Origin: Rheinheimera sp.
GTDB taxonomy: Bacteria; Pseudomonadota; Gammaproteobacteria; Enterobacterales; Alteromonadaceae
Reading direction: 5' to 3'
NCBI GenBank assembly: GCA_008015325.1
Contig: SSFI01000084.1
Coordinates: 30,793-94,792 of the forward strand
Length of the DNA stretch: 64,000 nt
Shown here: positions 19,418 to 28,404 of the stretch, piece by piece
How positions within the stretch are numbered: position 1 is the first letter of the stretch
How the letters are laid out: each line of letters starts with the position of its first letter
Program-made: the position numbers and the translations under genes
Notes under the pieces: model-generated
Database searches by the model: none
What the model was told of the DNA's origin: nothing
The model's input: only the letters and a program-made list of their open reading frames with translations

Positions 19418-20213
19418 CGGCAGAGATCCCGAACAACTTCAGGCTATTGGTCCGGCTGACGCTAGCGACCTGCGCGAGATCCAGCTGCAGTAAATTGGCA
19501 ACTTGTGCGCCAATCGCTGGCAAAAATGCTGGCTCATTACGGCGGTTTTTTGGTTTATCGGTTAAGTTGCGCGGTAACAAATAAGGTGCATCCGTTTCCA
19601 GGACCAGACGGTCCAGCGGTACAAATTTCAACGCTTGTTGTAAGTCCGTACCGCGCCGCTCGTCGCAGAGCCAGCCGGTAATGCCGATGTATAAACCCAA
19701 ATCCAGATAGGCCCGCAATTGCGTGGCATCACCGGTAAAGCTGTGGGCGATACCATGGTTTATCTGCTGCGCCTGCAATAAATCGATTTGGTCGGCAAAA
19801 GCGTCCCGTTCATGCAAGTAAACCGGTTTTACATATTGTTTGGCAAGGGAAAGTTGTGCAGAAAACACACTGAGCTGCTGCTGTTTTGCCGAAAACATCC
19901 GGTTATAGTCCAGGCCACATTCGCCGACGGCGACGACTTCCGGCCGTTGCAACAGCAATTCGAGTTGTTGCAGCCAGTTTGTACTGACATGATCGGCCTG
20001 ATGCGGGTGTACCCCGGCAGTGGTAAAACTACCAGGATGCTCAGCACAAAATTGCAGATTCAGTTGAGTCTCGGCGAGGTCACTGCTAATCAGCAATAGT
20101 TCGCTGACGCCGGCCGCCTGTGCCTGACTGACAATGTGTGACCGGTCCGGGTCGAATTGGGCGCTGAACAAATTCACGCCCGCATCAAACCACCGGCTGG
20201 GGTCAGTCGACAC
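19410..20213 (-). CDS. tatD: TatD-family metal-dependent deoxyribonuclease
   Basis: A 267-residue TatD nuclease fold protein. Metal-ligand segments are visible: TAGVHPHQAD, VGECGLDYNRMF, VYLHERDAF, AHSFTGD and LETDAPYLLP. The very first metal-binding motif is atypical: FDAGVNLFS instead of the usual D-x-H. TatD proteins are DNases that act in DNA repair and fragmentation; despite the name they are not needed for Tat transport. No ATG fits; a GTG at 20213, inside the end of the preceding gene, gives a family-length product. It overlaps the diguanylate cyclase start by 8 bp. Confidence 0.88.
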
Positions 20214-20709
20214 GACGGACCCGGATTTTGCGGTTACTGCGGCCGTTATCGAGCAGGAACGAGCCAAAAGTTGCACGGGCGACAGTGCAGATATCGCCGG
20301 CTTTGATATCCAACCGGCTGTCATCGGTCTGCAGCCAAATCTGACCATTTTGCATAGTCACTTCGAGCCGGCCTTTTGACGTAGTGCGCACTGCTTTGAC
20401 GGTGAGTTTCAGGTCTTCAACCTGTTGTTCCAGGGCGCGGTTTTCCAGACCAAAATTCTGGACAGGGTCTGCAGCGACCTGCACTGTTGACGTTGCAGAC
20501 GTTGCAGACGTTGCAGACGTTGCAGGCGTTGCAGGCGTTGCAGGCGTTGCAGTCAGTTGCCGGGTGCTGCGGGCCAGCTGGTCGTAGCATTGCAACCTGG
20601 CTTCTTTGTCTGTCTGCTGCAAACAATGTTGTAATGCTGCGGGCAAATCAGCTGCCAGTACCGGGCTACTCAATAGTAAAAACAGGGACACAGTGCTCAG
20701 AATTCGCAT
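20203..20709 (-). CDS. Secreted protein of unknown function with repeat linker (tat-operon paralog 2)
   Basis: A 168-residue protein with a signal peptide (MRILSTVSLFLLLSSPVLAA). The mature N-terminus carries two cysteines in a LQHC...RLQCYDQLA pattern. Then comes a low-complexity linker of Ala-Thr-Pro and Ala-Thr-Ser triplets, a short coiled-coil-like stretch, and a C-terminal domain with MQNGQIWLQ, GDIC, FGSFLL and the basic end IRVRRVD. The gene just upstream (20766-21257) encodes a clear paralog. The start at 20709 follows AGGAGA. Its 3' end holds the tatD start. I do not recognise a named function; position in the tat run suggests an envelope role. Confidence 0.75.
   Translation of the reverse strand: MRILSTVSLFLLLSSPVLAADLPAALQHCLQQTDKEARLQCYDQLARSTRQLTATPATPATPATSATSATSATSTVQVAADPVQNFGLENRALEQQVEDLKLTVKAVRTTSKGRLEVTMQNGQIWLQTDDSRLDIKAGDICTVARATFGSFLLDNGRSNRKIRVRRVD
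20492..20554. repeat. 9-bp tandem repeat array, seven units, inside a coding region
   Basis: Seven head-to-tail 9-mers: GTTGCAGAC three times, GTTGCAGGC three times, GTTGCAGTC once. On the coding strand they encode Ala-Thr-Pro and Ala-Thr-Ser triplets of the linker. Because the unit is a multiple of three, gain or loss of units would change linker length but not the frame. Confidence 0.93.
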
Positions 20710-20765
20710 ATCTCTCCTAAGACCGGAGGGCCAGGGTGATGCCGCTCTCAACTGTCGGCTTGATT

Positions 20766-21257
20766 TCAGCGGATCCGTTTAACCCGGATCGATTTAGTGC
20801 CTTGCTGGCATTTCATCGTATATGAACCAAATACGCCGCTGCTAATCACACAGCTATCGCCCTGACTTACTTTCAGAAAGCCATTATCAAGCTGTTGCCA
20901 GCGCTGGCCATTCTGCATGGTCAATACGAGTTTTTGCCGCGAATCTGTGCTGATACTTTGCACCTGCACGTTCAGGTCGGCGATTTTGGATTCGATAGTC
21001 TCACCGCTGGTGCCAAATAACGCTTCATCACGGGCAGTTTTCACCGGTTCAGTTACGTTCGCTGTTGACGACGCTGCGACTGTAGCAGTTGCTGGCACTG
21101 TGGCAGTGACATTTAGGGCACTGTGAGCATCAACATACTGGTCATAACATAACAACCGGGCTGTAGTGTCTTTAATAGCACGGCATTGCTGCAGGTTTTC
21201 TGCTGCATTAACGGACCCAATCAGGCCACAAAATAACAAGGCAACGAGCCTGCTCAT
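20766..21257 (-). CDS. Secreted protein of unknown function (tat-operon paralog 1)
   Basis: A 163-residue protein with a signal peptide (MSRLVALLFCGLIGSVNAA), a cysteine pair in LQQC...RLLCYDQYV, a Thr/Ala/Val-rich linker, a short helical stretch (IESKIADLNVQVQS) and a C-terminal domain with LTMQNGQRWQQ, GDSCVI, FGSY and IRVKRIR. The same layout is seen in the next gene, so the two arose by duplication. The ATG at 21257 lies one base after the tatC stop codon, which implies coupled expression with tatABC. Function unknown; secretion through Sec is inferred from the signal peptide, which has no twin arginine. Confidence 0.75.
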   Translation of the reverse strand: MSRLVALLFCGLIGSVNAAENLQQCRAIKDTTARLLCYDQYVDAHSALNVTATVPATATVAASSTANVTEPVKTARDEALFGTSGETIESKIADLNVQVQSISTDSRQKLVLTMQNGQRWQQLDNGFLKVSQGDSCVISSGVFGSYTMKCQQGTKSIRVKRIR

Positions 21258-21258
21258 A

Positions 21259-22038
21259 TCAGCTCTTTTCATCAATGTTCTCATCCGTGACTGCTTCGTC
21301 TGCGTCATCAGCCGGCCGTTCATAGAAGCGACCCAGCCAGATACCGATTTCATACAAGATACACATTGGCACTGCCAACAGCGTTTGTGACAGAACATCC
21401 GGCGGAGTTAAAAACATCGCGACAACAAAGGCGATGACGATAAAATATGGCCGTTTTTCAATCAGCGTTGCTCTGTCCATCACACCGGACCAAATCAACA
21501 ACAACATGGCGACCGGAATTTCAAAACTCAGGCCAAAGGCAAAAAACATCTGCAGGACAAAATCGAGATAAGTACTGATATCCGGTGCATTGACCACACC
21601 TTCAGGCGTGACACTGGTAAAAAAGCCAAATACCAGCGGGAACACAAAGAAATAAGCGAAGGAAATCCCCAGATAAAACAGCAGCGTCGACGAGATGATC
21701 AGCGGCGCTATCAAATGTTTTTCTTTGTTATACAGCGCCGGCGCGATAAAGCTCCAGATTTGGTACAACACATAAGGAATAGCCAGTACAAAAGCGACAA
21801 TAAAAGTCAGCTTGAAGGGTACAAAAAAGGTCGAAGCGACGCCGGTCGCGATCATCGTTGTGCCTTTGGGCAGTGATGCTAACAGTGGCATGGCCAGCAG
21901 GTGATAGATGTCATTGGCAAAATACGCCAGACTTAAAAATAACAAAACGACTGCGGCAATTGATTTTAATAGCCGGTTGCGCAGTTCAATCAGATGCCCC
22001 ATCAGGCTGTTAGGGTCATGTCGGTGTTTTTTGCTCAT
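21259..22038 (-). CDS. tatC: Sec-independent protein translocase TatC
   Basis: A 259-residue, six-helix inner-membrane protein, the signal-peptide receptor of the twin-arginine translocase. The cytoplasmic N-terminus has the conserved LIELRNRLLKS, followed by the periplasmic and membrane segments (FVPFKLTFIVAFVLAIPYVLYQIWSF... in pattern) and the conserved FGLSFEIPV region. Length is typical (E. coli 258). Its start overlaps the end of tatB by 23 bp. The acidic C-terminal tail (DDADEAVTDENID) is a family-typical cytoplasmic end. Confidence 0.96.
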   Translation of the reverse strand: MSKKHRHDPNSLMGHLIELRNRLLKSIAAVVLLFLSLAYFANDIYHLLAMPLLASLPKGTTMIATGVASTFFVPFKLTFIVAFVLAIPYVLYQIWSFIAPALYNKEKHLIAPLIISSTLLFYLGISFAYFFVFPLVFGFFTSVTPEGVVNAPDISTYLDFVLQMFFAFGLSFEIPVAMLLLIWSGVMDRATLIEKRPYFIVIAFVVAMFLTPPDVLSQTLLAVPMCILYEIGIWLGRFYERPADDADEAVTDENIDEKS

Positions 22039-22459
22039 TCGCTTGTGCTATTGGTTGACCACTGGAAGGGGCGACTGCAGCAGGTGCTGCCGGTGCGGTA
22101 ACTGCAGGGGGATTGCTTACTGCCGGAGCGGCTGCTGGCAGTTGCGCCGGGGTGTCGGGCGCAGGTTGTACGTGCTGGCCGTACGGATTGTTTACGTCAG
22201 CGGCGGCCTGGCGCAGCTCTGCCAGCGCATTGATTTCGTCTGCAGATAAACCGAGCAGGCCCTTTTCTTCGGCCTGCCGCAGTTTTTCGTGCAGTTCATG
22301 CACCCGCAACTCATCAGACAATTCAGATTTCATCTGATGACCGAATTCCCGGATTGAGCGAATGGTGCCTGTCACAGTGCGGATAGCGCCGGGCAGCTTT
22401 TCTGGTCCTAACACCAGCAAAGCAACGACGCCAACAACAACCAGTTCCCAGAAGCTCAT
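22016..22459 (-). CDS. tatB: Sec-independent protein translocase TatB
   Basis: A 147-residue protein with the TatB N-terminal membrane helix ([21 protein letters not shown]), the amphipathic helix that follows (LPGAIRTVTGTIRSIREFG) and a Pro/Ala-rich tail. TatB works with TatC in recognising twin-arginine signal peptides. The Glu in the membrane helix and the Gly-Pro hinge are present. It starts on the tatA stop codon (ATGA overlap) and overlaps tatC by 23 bp. Confidence 0.94.
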   Translation of the reverse strand: MSFWELVVVGVVALLVLGPEKLPGAIRTVTGTIRSIREFGHQMKSELSDELRVHELHEKLRQAEEKGLLGLSADEINALAELRQAAADVNNPYGQHVQPAPDTPAQLPAAAPAVSNPPAVTAPAAPAAVAPSSGQPIAQANEQKTPT

Positions 22460-22758
22460 CAGTGCTTATCTTGTACCTGATTCACCGGAGCCGCACTTTG
22501 AGCCGGTGCTGCAGGCTGTGCAGTGGCAGGCTGTGATGCTGCAGGTTGAGCTGTCACCGTAGCGTCACGTTTTACTTCGGCCGGAAAAGTCGCGTCCTGT
22601 TCAGCAGGCTCTTCCGGATCTTTGATTGAACTGCGGAAACCGCGGATTGCAGAGCCGAGATCGTTGCCGATGTTGCGCAGACGTTTGGTGCCAAACAACA
22701 ACACAATAATCACCAGAATAATCAGCAACTGCCAAATACTAATGCCACCAAGACCCAT
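22459..22758 (-). CDS. tatA: Sec-independent protein translocase TatA
   Basis: A 99-residue TatA pore subunit: N-terminal membrane helix ([22 protein letters not shown]), amphipathic helix ([16 protein letters not shown]) and a Gln/Ala/Pro-rich cytoplasmic tail. The conserved Phe-Gly-hinge and basic residues after it are intact. It oligomerises to let folded proteins pass. It follows ubiB after a 100-bp gap that may hold a promoter, so the tat genes could be transcribed both from ubi and on their own. Confidence 0.95.
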   Translation of the reverse strand: MGLGGISIWQLLIILVIIVLLFGTKRLRNIGNDLGSAIRGFRSSIKDPEEPAEQDATFPAEVKRDATVTAQPAASQPATAQPAAPAQSAAPVNQVQDKH

Positions 22759-22858
22759 GATATATGCTTCCTCAGACTAAAAACTTTTCCAGTATACGCT
22801 TGTTATCTGCCCGAACTCCATGCCCGGTTCAGATCCCTGAGCCGATTCTATAAAAAAA

Positions 22859-24487
22859 TTATGACAATATTGCTTTGCCGGCACCAGCAGCACCTAACGC
22901 AAAAGCGCCAAGTGCCAGCGTATGCTGGCCGAGCGCCAGTAGTATCGTGGCACTGATAATCAAAGCCGCCGCAACAATCATCAGTTTCAGACTGCGACTC
23001 TGCTGTTGTTGTGTTTGCTGCAGCAGTTGTAATTGCGCCACTAGCAGTTGCTGCGAGCGCGGTTGTTGCTGCAGATAGCTATGCAACAAGGTCGGCATTT
23101 CCGGCAGTTTTTCGGCCCAGAATGGCAGATTATCTTTGATTTGCCGCAGCATAGCCCATGGGCCCATCTGCTGTTTGACCCAGTTCTCCAGGAACGGTTT
23201 GGCGGTTTTCCACAGATCGAGCTGTGGATACAGCTGTCGGCCTAAGCCTTCGATATATAACAAAGTTTTTTGCAACAGCACCAGCTGCGGCTGCACCTGC
23301 ATATTAAAACGGCGCGCGGTATTAAACAGATTCATCAGCACCTGACCGAAAGAAATCTCAGCCAGCGGTTTTTGGAATATCGGTTCACAAACAGTGCGGA
23401 TCGCGCTTTCAAATTCTTCGATAGAAGTATCTGCCGGTACCCAGCCTGAATCGACATGTAATTCAGCAACTTTGCGGTAATCGCGGTTAAAAAAGGCGAC
23501 AAAGTTCTCGGCCAGATAACGTTTATCTTCCCGGTTCAGCGTGCCGACGATACCGCAATCGATACCGATGTATTGCGGATTGTGCGGTTTATCCTGCGCG
23601 ACAAAGATGTTGCCGGGGTGCATATCGGCATGGAAAAAGCTGTCACGAAATACCTGAGTGAAAAACACTTCAACGCCGCGTTTGGCCAGCAACTCCATGT
23701 CGGTGCCGTTGGCAATCAGCCGCTCAGTTTCCGACACAGGAATACCGTAAATGCGCTCCATTACCATGACATTTTTCCGGCTATGGTCGCTGTAAACAAA
23801 GGGTATATATAGGGATTCAGAGCCTTCGAAGTTGCGGCGCAGCTGAATAGCATTGGCGGCCTCGCGTTGTAAATCCAGCTCGTCGAGAATGGTTTTGCGG
23901 TACTCTGCCACCACTTCGCGCGGCCGCAGCCGTTTGCCATCGGGCAAAAACTTTGCTGCAGCGATGGCAAGATCTGCCATCAGTTCCAGATCGGCCTGAA
24001 TTTGTTGCTCAATGTCCGGCCGGATCACTTTAATCACCACTTCCGGCGCTGAACCATCGGCCAGACGCAAGCGCGCAGTATGGACCTGTGCGATTGATGC
24101 GGATGCCAGCGGCGTCACGGCAAAGTCGCTGAATAATTCGTTGATATTTTTAAGGCCAAGCGCCTGCTCAATCAGCTGCTGCGCCTGATGGCCGCCAAAA
24201 GGCGCCACTTTGTCCTGTAGTTTGGCCAGCTCATCAGCCAGCTCTGGCGGGAACAAATCGCGCCGCGTCGACAGCATCTGGCCAAATTTGACCCAGACCG
24301 GCCCCAGACTTTGCAGTGCGAGACGCAGCCGGACGCCGGGGCTTTGTTGTGGATGCTGGTTACGCAGCCAGAATAAAGCGATGCAAAGTGGCTTCAGCCA
24401 CCAGGGGCGCCACTGCGCCGGGATCAGCTCATCCAGGCCGTGCTGCAATAGGGTTTTAATGATTTGATAAAAACGACTGATGCTCAT
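22859..24487 (-). CDS. ubiB: Ubiquinone biosynthesis protein UbiB (ABC1/ADCK-like atypical kinase)
   Basis: A 542-residue UbiB protein (E. coli 546). The ADCK signature is present: the KxGQ motif in [17 protein letters not shown], the ATP-binding [10 protein letters not shown], the catalytic [10 protein letters not shown] and the metal-binding IDCGIVG; two C-terminal membrane helices end the protein. It is an atypical kinase/ATPase required for coenzyme Q synthesis, perhaps by extracting lipid precursors. The ATG overlaps the ubiJ stop (ATGA), confirming the ubiE-ubiJ-ubiB operon. Confidence 0.96.
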   Translation of the reverse strand: MSISRFYQIIKTLLQHGLDELIPAQWRPWWLKPLCIALFWLRNQHPQQSPGVRLRLALQSLGPVWVKFGQMLSTRRDLFPPELADELAKLQDKVAPFGGHQAQQLIEQALGLKNINELFSDFAVTPLASASIAQVHTARLRLADGSAPEVVIKVIRPDIEQQIQADLELMADLAIAAAKFLPDGKRLRPREVVAEYRKTILDELDLQREAANAIQLRRNFEGSESLYIPFVYSDHSRKNVMVMERIYGIPVSETERLIANGTDMELLAKRGVEVFFTQVFRDSFFHADMHPGNIFVAQDKPHNPQYIGIDCGIVGTLNREDKRYLAENFVAFFNRDYRKVAELHVDSGWVPADTSIEEFESAIRTVCEPIFQKPLAEISFGQVLMNLFNTARRFNMQVQPQLVLLQKTLLYIEGLGRQLYPQLDLWKTAKPFLENWVKQQMGPWAMLRQIKDNLPFWAEKLPEMPTLLHSYLQQQPRSQQLLVAQLQLLQQTQQQQSRSLKLMIVAAALIISATILLALGQHTLALGAFALGAAGAGKAILS

Positions 24488-25110
24488 ACGAAAGCCTGTG
24501 ACTGCGGAAGCATGCCAGCAAGCTGGCGTTGTAAAAGTTCGGTACGGGCAGCAACGGCACTGACGTCGTTGCTGAATTGCTGTACTTCGGCAGCGACCGG
24601 CGTGAGCCGTAGTTCGTCCTGCGCTAATTCGCGGCAGCTTTGTTCAGTCTGTTGCAGAGACTGCTGCACTCTGCGCTGCAGCAGTTGAATGCCGCCGGCG
24701 ATTTTGTACGCTGCGGCATCACCCAGATAAACTGACAAGCGTTCCTGCCAGTCCGGGTTCAGTTGTTGGAAAAACTGCGAAAACTGTTGCAGTGTTTGCA
24801 GGTCGCCGTCGATCTGCAGTTTGTCCTCGCGGATCAAACGGGTCAGCTGGCTGGGGTCTGAGAGCTGCCGTAAGGCCGACAAATCTGCACTAATGCTGCA
24901 ATCCACCGGCTCGTCATGGCTGTTCAGCCAGATGCCGTTTTGCTGCGCCGTGCACACCAGTCGCAACGGAATACCGCGTAACCGCACGGCAAACTGCTTA
25001 CCCTGCAGCCGGTTCAGCCGCGATTGTGCATCTGGGTCCATACCAACCACCGGGTTCAGTACTTTTTCCGCAACAGTACATAACAAGCCGGGCAGCAAAA
25101 GTTTCAGCAT
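24484..25110 (-). CDS. ubiJ: Ubiquinone biosynthesis accessory factor UbiJ (SCP2 domain)
   Basis: A 208-residue protein with an N-terminal SCP2-like lipid-binding domain (about residues 10-110) and a helical, coiled-coil-prone C-terminal half. UbiJ and UbiK help organise the soluble Ubi complex that carries the late ubiquinone intermediates. Start at 25110 ([11 protein letters not shown]) is chosen because it lies 10 bp after the ubiE stop and matches the family N-terminus. Sequence similarity in this family is loose, so much of the assignment rests on its place between ubiE and ubiB. Confidence 0.9.
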   Translation of the reverse strand: MLKLLLPGLLCTVAEKVLNPVVGMDPDAQSRLNRLQGKQFAVRLRGIPLRLVCTAQQNGIWLNSHDEPVDCSISADLSALRQLSDPSQLTRLIREDKLQIDGDLQTLQQFSQFFQQLNPDWQERLSVYLGDAAAYKIAGGIQLLQRRVQQSLQQTEQSCRELAQDELRLTPVAAEVQQFSNDVSAVAARTELLQRQLAGMLPQSQAFV

Positions 25111-25120
25111 GATGGTTCCG

Positions 25121-25888
25121 TCAGAATTTGTAACCACGGTGCAGGGCGACGATGCCCCCGGTCAGATTGTGATAGCTGGTTTCAGCGAAACCGGCCTGCT
25201 GCATCATCTGCTTCAGCGTGTCCTGGTCCGGGTGCATGCGGATAGACTCCGCCAGATACTGATAAGATTCGCGGTCGTTGGCGACCAGCTGGCCCATCGC
25301 TGGTAATAGTTTGAAAGAATACAAGTCATACACTTTGCTGAGCCAGGCTTCGGTCGGTTTAGAAAATTCCAGCACCAATAAGCGGCCGCCCGGTTTCAGC
25401 ACGCGGAACATTGACCGTAATGCGGCGGCTTTGTCGGTGACGTTGCGCAGGCCAAAAGCGATAGTGATGATGTCAAAACTGTTGTCGGCAAAAGGTAAGG
25501 CTTCGGCATTCGCCTGCACGTAGCTGATATTGTTGACCAGACCCAGGTCTCGCAGTTTGTCTTTGCCGACATTCAGCATCGATTCGTTGATATCGGCCAG
25601 AATCACCTGACCGGTCGGGCCGACCCGACGGGAAAATAAGGCGGTCAAATCACCGGTGCCGCCGGCTAAATCCAGTACTTTCTGACCAGGACGCACACCA
25701 CTGCAATCGATGGTGAAGCGTTTCCACAGCCGGTGGATGCCCAGTGACATCAGGTCATTCATTACATCGTATTTGGCCGCGACACTATGAAAAACATTGG
25801 CAACCATCGAAACCTTTTCGTCACGGGCAACAGTTTTAAAACCAAAATGCGTACTGTCTTGGGTGCCGGAATGCTGTTGTTCGGACAT
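25121..25888 (-). CDS. ubiE: Ubiquinone/menaquinone C-methyltransferase UbiE
   Basis: A 255-residue SAM-dependent methyltransferase (E. coli 251) that performs the C-2 methylation in ubiquinone and the corresponding step in menaquinone synthesis. The SAM-binding motif is [15 protein letters not shown], preceded by the family signature [17 protein letters not shown] and followed by [13 protein letters not shown] and FGLRNVTD. It is the first gene of the long minus-strand run; the 75-bp gap before it should hold the promoter. Confidence 0.97.
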   Translation of the reverse strand: MSEQQHSGTQDSTHFGFKTVARDEKVSMVANVFHSVAAKYDVMNDLMSLGIHRLWKRFTIDCSGVRPGQKVLDLAGGTGDLTALFSRRVGPTGQVILADINESMLNVGKDKLRDLGLVNNISYVQANAEALPFADNSFDIITIAFGLRNVTDKAAALRSMFRVLKPGGRLLVLEFSKPTEAWLSKVYDLYSFKLLPAMGQLVANDRESYQYLAESIRMHPDQDTLKQMMQQAGFAETSYHNLTGGIVALHRGYKF

Positions 25889-25963
25889 GAAATAACCTTA
25901 GCCAGAAAGAATGTGGCGCTAGTGTAAAAGATCCCACTGCAGAGTCCAACCGAAAGCGGTGGA

Positions 25964-27046
25964 TCAATTGTCGCGGATCAAATCGAATGTCGCAGTTACG
26001 ACGATGTTGCCGTTGACGATCAGTTGCAGCTGATGGGCACCGCCATAATGCCGGCGGGTCGTCAGGTCGCTGAAACGATAAGATTTTTGCAGTTCCAGCA
26101 TGCCGGGACCGGCTTGCCGCTGCAGCCATTGGAATACTTTGTGTCTTTTGCTGCCGTTTTTCGAAGCAAAATCAATCGCATATTCAACCCGCAGCGGCGC
26201 GGGGCCATCGTGCAGTTGCAGCTGCGCGCTAAATTGCAGCACCTCGCCATAATTCAGCTGCGGCTGTGCCAGCGTCAACGTCGCATCCAACGCTCTGACA
26301 TTGCAGCCAAATAATTGCAGGGCCTGCGGATGGCGTTGTTTTAACAGCCCGCGCAAGGCGTGTTTCAGAACCCAGTCAGTATGGCGATGCTGACCATGCC
26401 ACTGCTGCGCCAGTTGCAGCACCAGATCAGGGTGGTCTTTACTGATGTCGTTCAGATTGTTGGCGACACTGCGTCGGACGTAATCTTCCGGGTCCTGTTT
26501 TAAGCGCTGTAACAGCGGGAATAAGGGCGTCGGGTCGGCGATAAATTGCGGCAGTTTTTGCCCCCAAGGCAGCCGGGGCCGGCACCCTTCAGAAGCGAGC
26601 CGGCGCAAATGCATATTGTCGGACTCTGCCCATTGCTTTAGCTGTTGCAGGCTTTGCTCTGGATAGCGTTGCAGGAAAGGCCGGATGGCAAATTCGGCGG
26701 TCGAGTAACAGGTGAAATGTGCCAAAGCCTGCATCGAAGTAGCAAAATCAGCGAGGCCAAACTGCTCGACAATGTCCGGAAAAATAAAACCCGGCAAGCC
26801 GCGAATTTCGGTGCTGACCGGTTTGAGTAACTCGCAGCAGTCAGCGAAAGGTAAATCCAGCTGTTGATACAAAGTGGTGGCGATGCGGCGGACCCGCTGT
26901 TTCAGGCTCAGCTCAGCGTAGGCGGAGTCCCAAAGTGTGTTGATAAAAAAATCGGCGGCGAAACGCTGGTGTCGCTGACTGACGGCCGCCGCCAGTCGTT
27001 GCAACAAAGCAAGGTCAAACAAATCTTTCAGCAGCGGCGCACTCAT
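25964..27046 (-). CDS. DNA alkylation repair glycosylase, AlkC type with Ig-like domain
   Basis: A 360-residue HEAT-like-repeat DNA glycosylase. The AlkC-type signature is clear: LRRLASEGCRPRLPWG, PLLQRLKQDPEDYVRRSV and ANNLNDISKDHPDLV. A C-terminal region (about residues 245-355) with alternating beta-like pattern matches the immunoglobulin-like domain reported for AlkC-alpha proteins. These enzymes remove 3-methyladenine and 3-methylcytosine from alkylated DNA. It lies 10 bp upstream of the GGDEF gene stop in the same direction, so the two may be cotranscribed. Substrate preference is taken from family knowledge. Confidence 0.85.
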   Translation of the reverse strand: MSAPLLKDLFDLALLQRLAAAVSQRHQRFAADFFINTLWDSAYAELSLKQRVRRIATTLYQQLDLPFADCCELLKPVSTEIRGLPGFIFPDIVEQFGLADFATSMQALAHFTCYSTAEFAIRPFLQRYPEQSLQQLKQWAESDNMHLRRLASEGCRPRLPWGQKLPQFIADPTPLFPLLQRLKQDPEDYVRRSVANNLNDISKDHPDLVLQLAQQWHGQHRHTDWVLKHALRGLLKQRHPQALQLFGCNVRALDATLTLAQPQLNYGEVLQFSAQLQLHDGPAPLRVEYAIDFASKNGSKRHKVFQWLQRQAGPGMLELQKSYRFSDLTTRRHYGGAHQLQLIVNGNIVVTATFDLIRDN

Positions 27047-27055
27047 GCGGCGGGT

Positions 27056-28072
27056 TTACAGCATTGCTTCGGTGGCAACCTGATTGCGGCCACGTTTTTT
27101 CGCGACACTCAGTACCTGATTAGATCTGGCTAAGAACTGGTGCCAGTTTTCCTGCGCCTGATATAAAGCAACCCCGAGCGAAATTGTGACTTTCGGCAGC
27201 GCTTTTTTGCTGCGTGATGACACAAAACGCAATTTCTCCACGCCGCGGCGCACTTGCTCGGCAATTTCACTGGCGGTACGCAGGTCGACATCCGGCAACA
27301 AAATCAGGAATTCTTCGCCACCGGCACGAACCGGCAGGCCGCTTTCCTGCACATAAGCGCTGATTTTTTTCGCTACTTTTGACAGGATCACATCACCGAT
27401 GTTGTAACCGTAGTCCTGATTAAATTGCTTGAAGTGGTCCAGGTCGACTGCGATGGCAGCGATACGGCGGTTTGGGCTTTCGGCCAGCCACTGATCGATA
27501 TGCTCCTGCATCGCCAGCCGGTTGTAGAGGCCGGTGAGCGCATCGACATGACGTTCGCGTTTGAGTTGTTCGAGCTCGGCACGCAACTGATAGCTTTGTT
27601 CGTTGGATTTCAGCAACTGGTCACGTAATTTTTGCTGGCTGGCTTTGAGTTCGTAAGTCGCGGATAAAATACGGCCGATGGTTTCGCGGGCCTGCACCGG
27701 TGTTTCTGTTTTGAGCGCCACCAGACCGTGGTCCAGCACATCAATAAAATCGTGAATGGCTTCGCCGGCCTGTTCAGACTGCTGATTCAGCGCATTGACC
27801 ATTTTATAGACCGCGGCAATCATGGCTTCGTTTTGCCGGCCGGTCGGTACTATGTAATTGCTGTACAGTTCCGTCATAACAAAATCGTCAAACGGGATGC
27901 GGGCGGTTAGTTTATCTTCGATGGCCTGACAGAGTTCAGCGATCACGCCGCTGATATATTCGTAGGCAACAGTGAAGTTTACCGGGTGGGCGGCCAAACG
28001 ATGTCGCTGCAGGAAGGCAATGGCTAACGCCGCCTTCTCACTGGCTTGCTCGATTGAATCCTGATACATCAT
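27056..28072 (-). CDS. Cytoplasmic diguanylate cyclase (GGDEF) with helical N-terminal domain
   Basis: A 338-residue soluble protein: a helical N-terminal half (about residues 1-165) with a predicted coiled coil (ATYELKASQQKLRDQLLKSN), then a GGDEF domain ending with AKKRGRNQV. The catalytic motif is GGEEF (RAGGEEFLIL). Unlike the other GGDEF protein in this window, the RxxD inhibition site five residues before it is not present (QESG instead), so feedback control by cyclic di-GMP is probably missing. No membrane segment is seen. Two ATG codons in a row (28072, 28069) are both possible starts. Confidence 0.88.
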   Translation of the reverse strand: MMYQDSIEQASEKAALAIAFLQRHRLAAHPVNFTVAYEYISGVIAELCQAIEDKLTARIPFDDFVMTELYSNYIVPTGRQNEAMIAAVYKMVNALNQQSEQAGEAIHDFIDVLDHGLVALKTETPVQARETIGRILSATYELKASQQKLRDQLLKSNEQSYQLRAELEQLKRERHVDALTGLYNRLAMQEHIDQWLAESPNRRIAAIAVDLDHFKQFNQDYGYNIGDVILSKVAKKISAYVQESGLPVRAGGEEFLILLPDVDLRTASEIAEQVRRGVEKLRFVSSRSKKALPKVTISLGVALYQAQENWHQFLARSNQVLSVAKKRGRNQVATEAML

Positions 28073-28404
28073 GCCAAGTAAAACTCCAATGGATACTGCA
28101 TAGACTTAGCGTAACTTAAGGCCGATATGTTACGGAAAAGCCAGGTCAACGCAAGCGCACACAAGAAATTACAGCGCTGTCACACCTAAAATAACGGGAC
28201 AACCTGAAGCCGCCAAGCCTTTTTTGCGGCAATAATGGTTTTTTTTCAGAATATTCAGGTATTTGTCTGAACAGGTCACTTTCGGTCCGGGAACCAGCGC
28301 ATAAAATCCGCTCAATAAGCAAAAATCTAAGCCGGTTAGCAACTGAACGACGTGCAGAATTGTATACAATCAATGCTGTCATATAGCCATTTGGATTGCC
28401 GGAA
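28073..28404. other. 332-bp intergenic region with divergent promoters
   Basis: This gap separates the divergent GGDEF and DUF885 genes. I see no convincing gene; an open frame on the minus strand here is only an extension of the antisense of the DUF885 gene. It contains a perfect palindrome ATTGTATACAAT at 28359-28370, which also offers a -10-like TATACA for the DUF885 gene, and a T-run near 28240. Confidence 0.6.
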
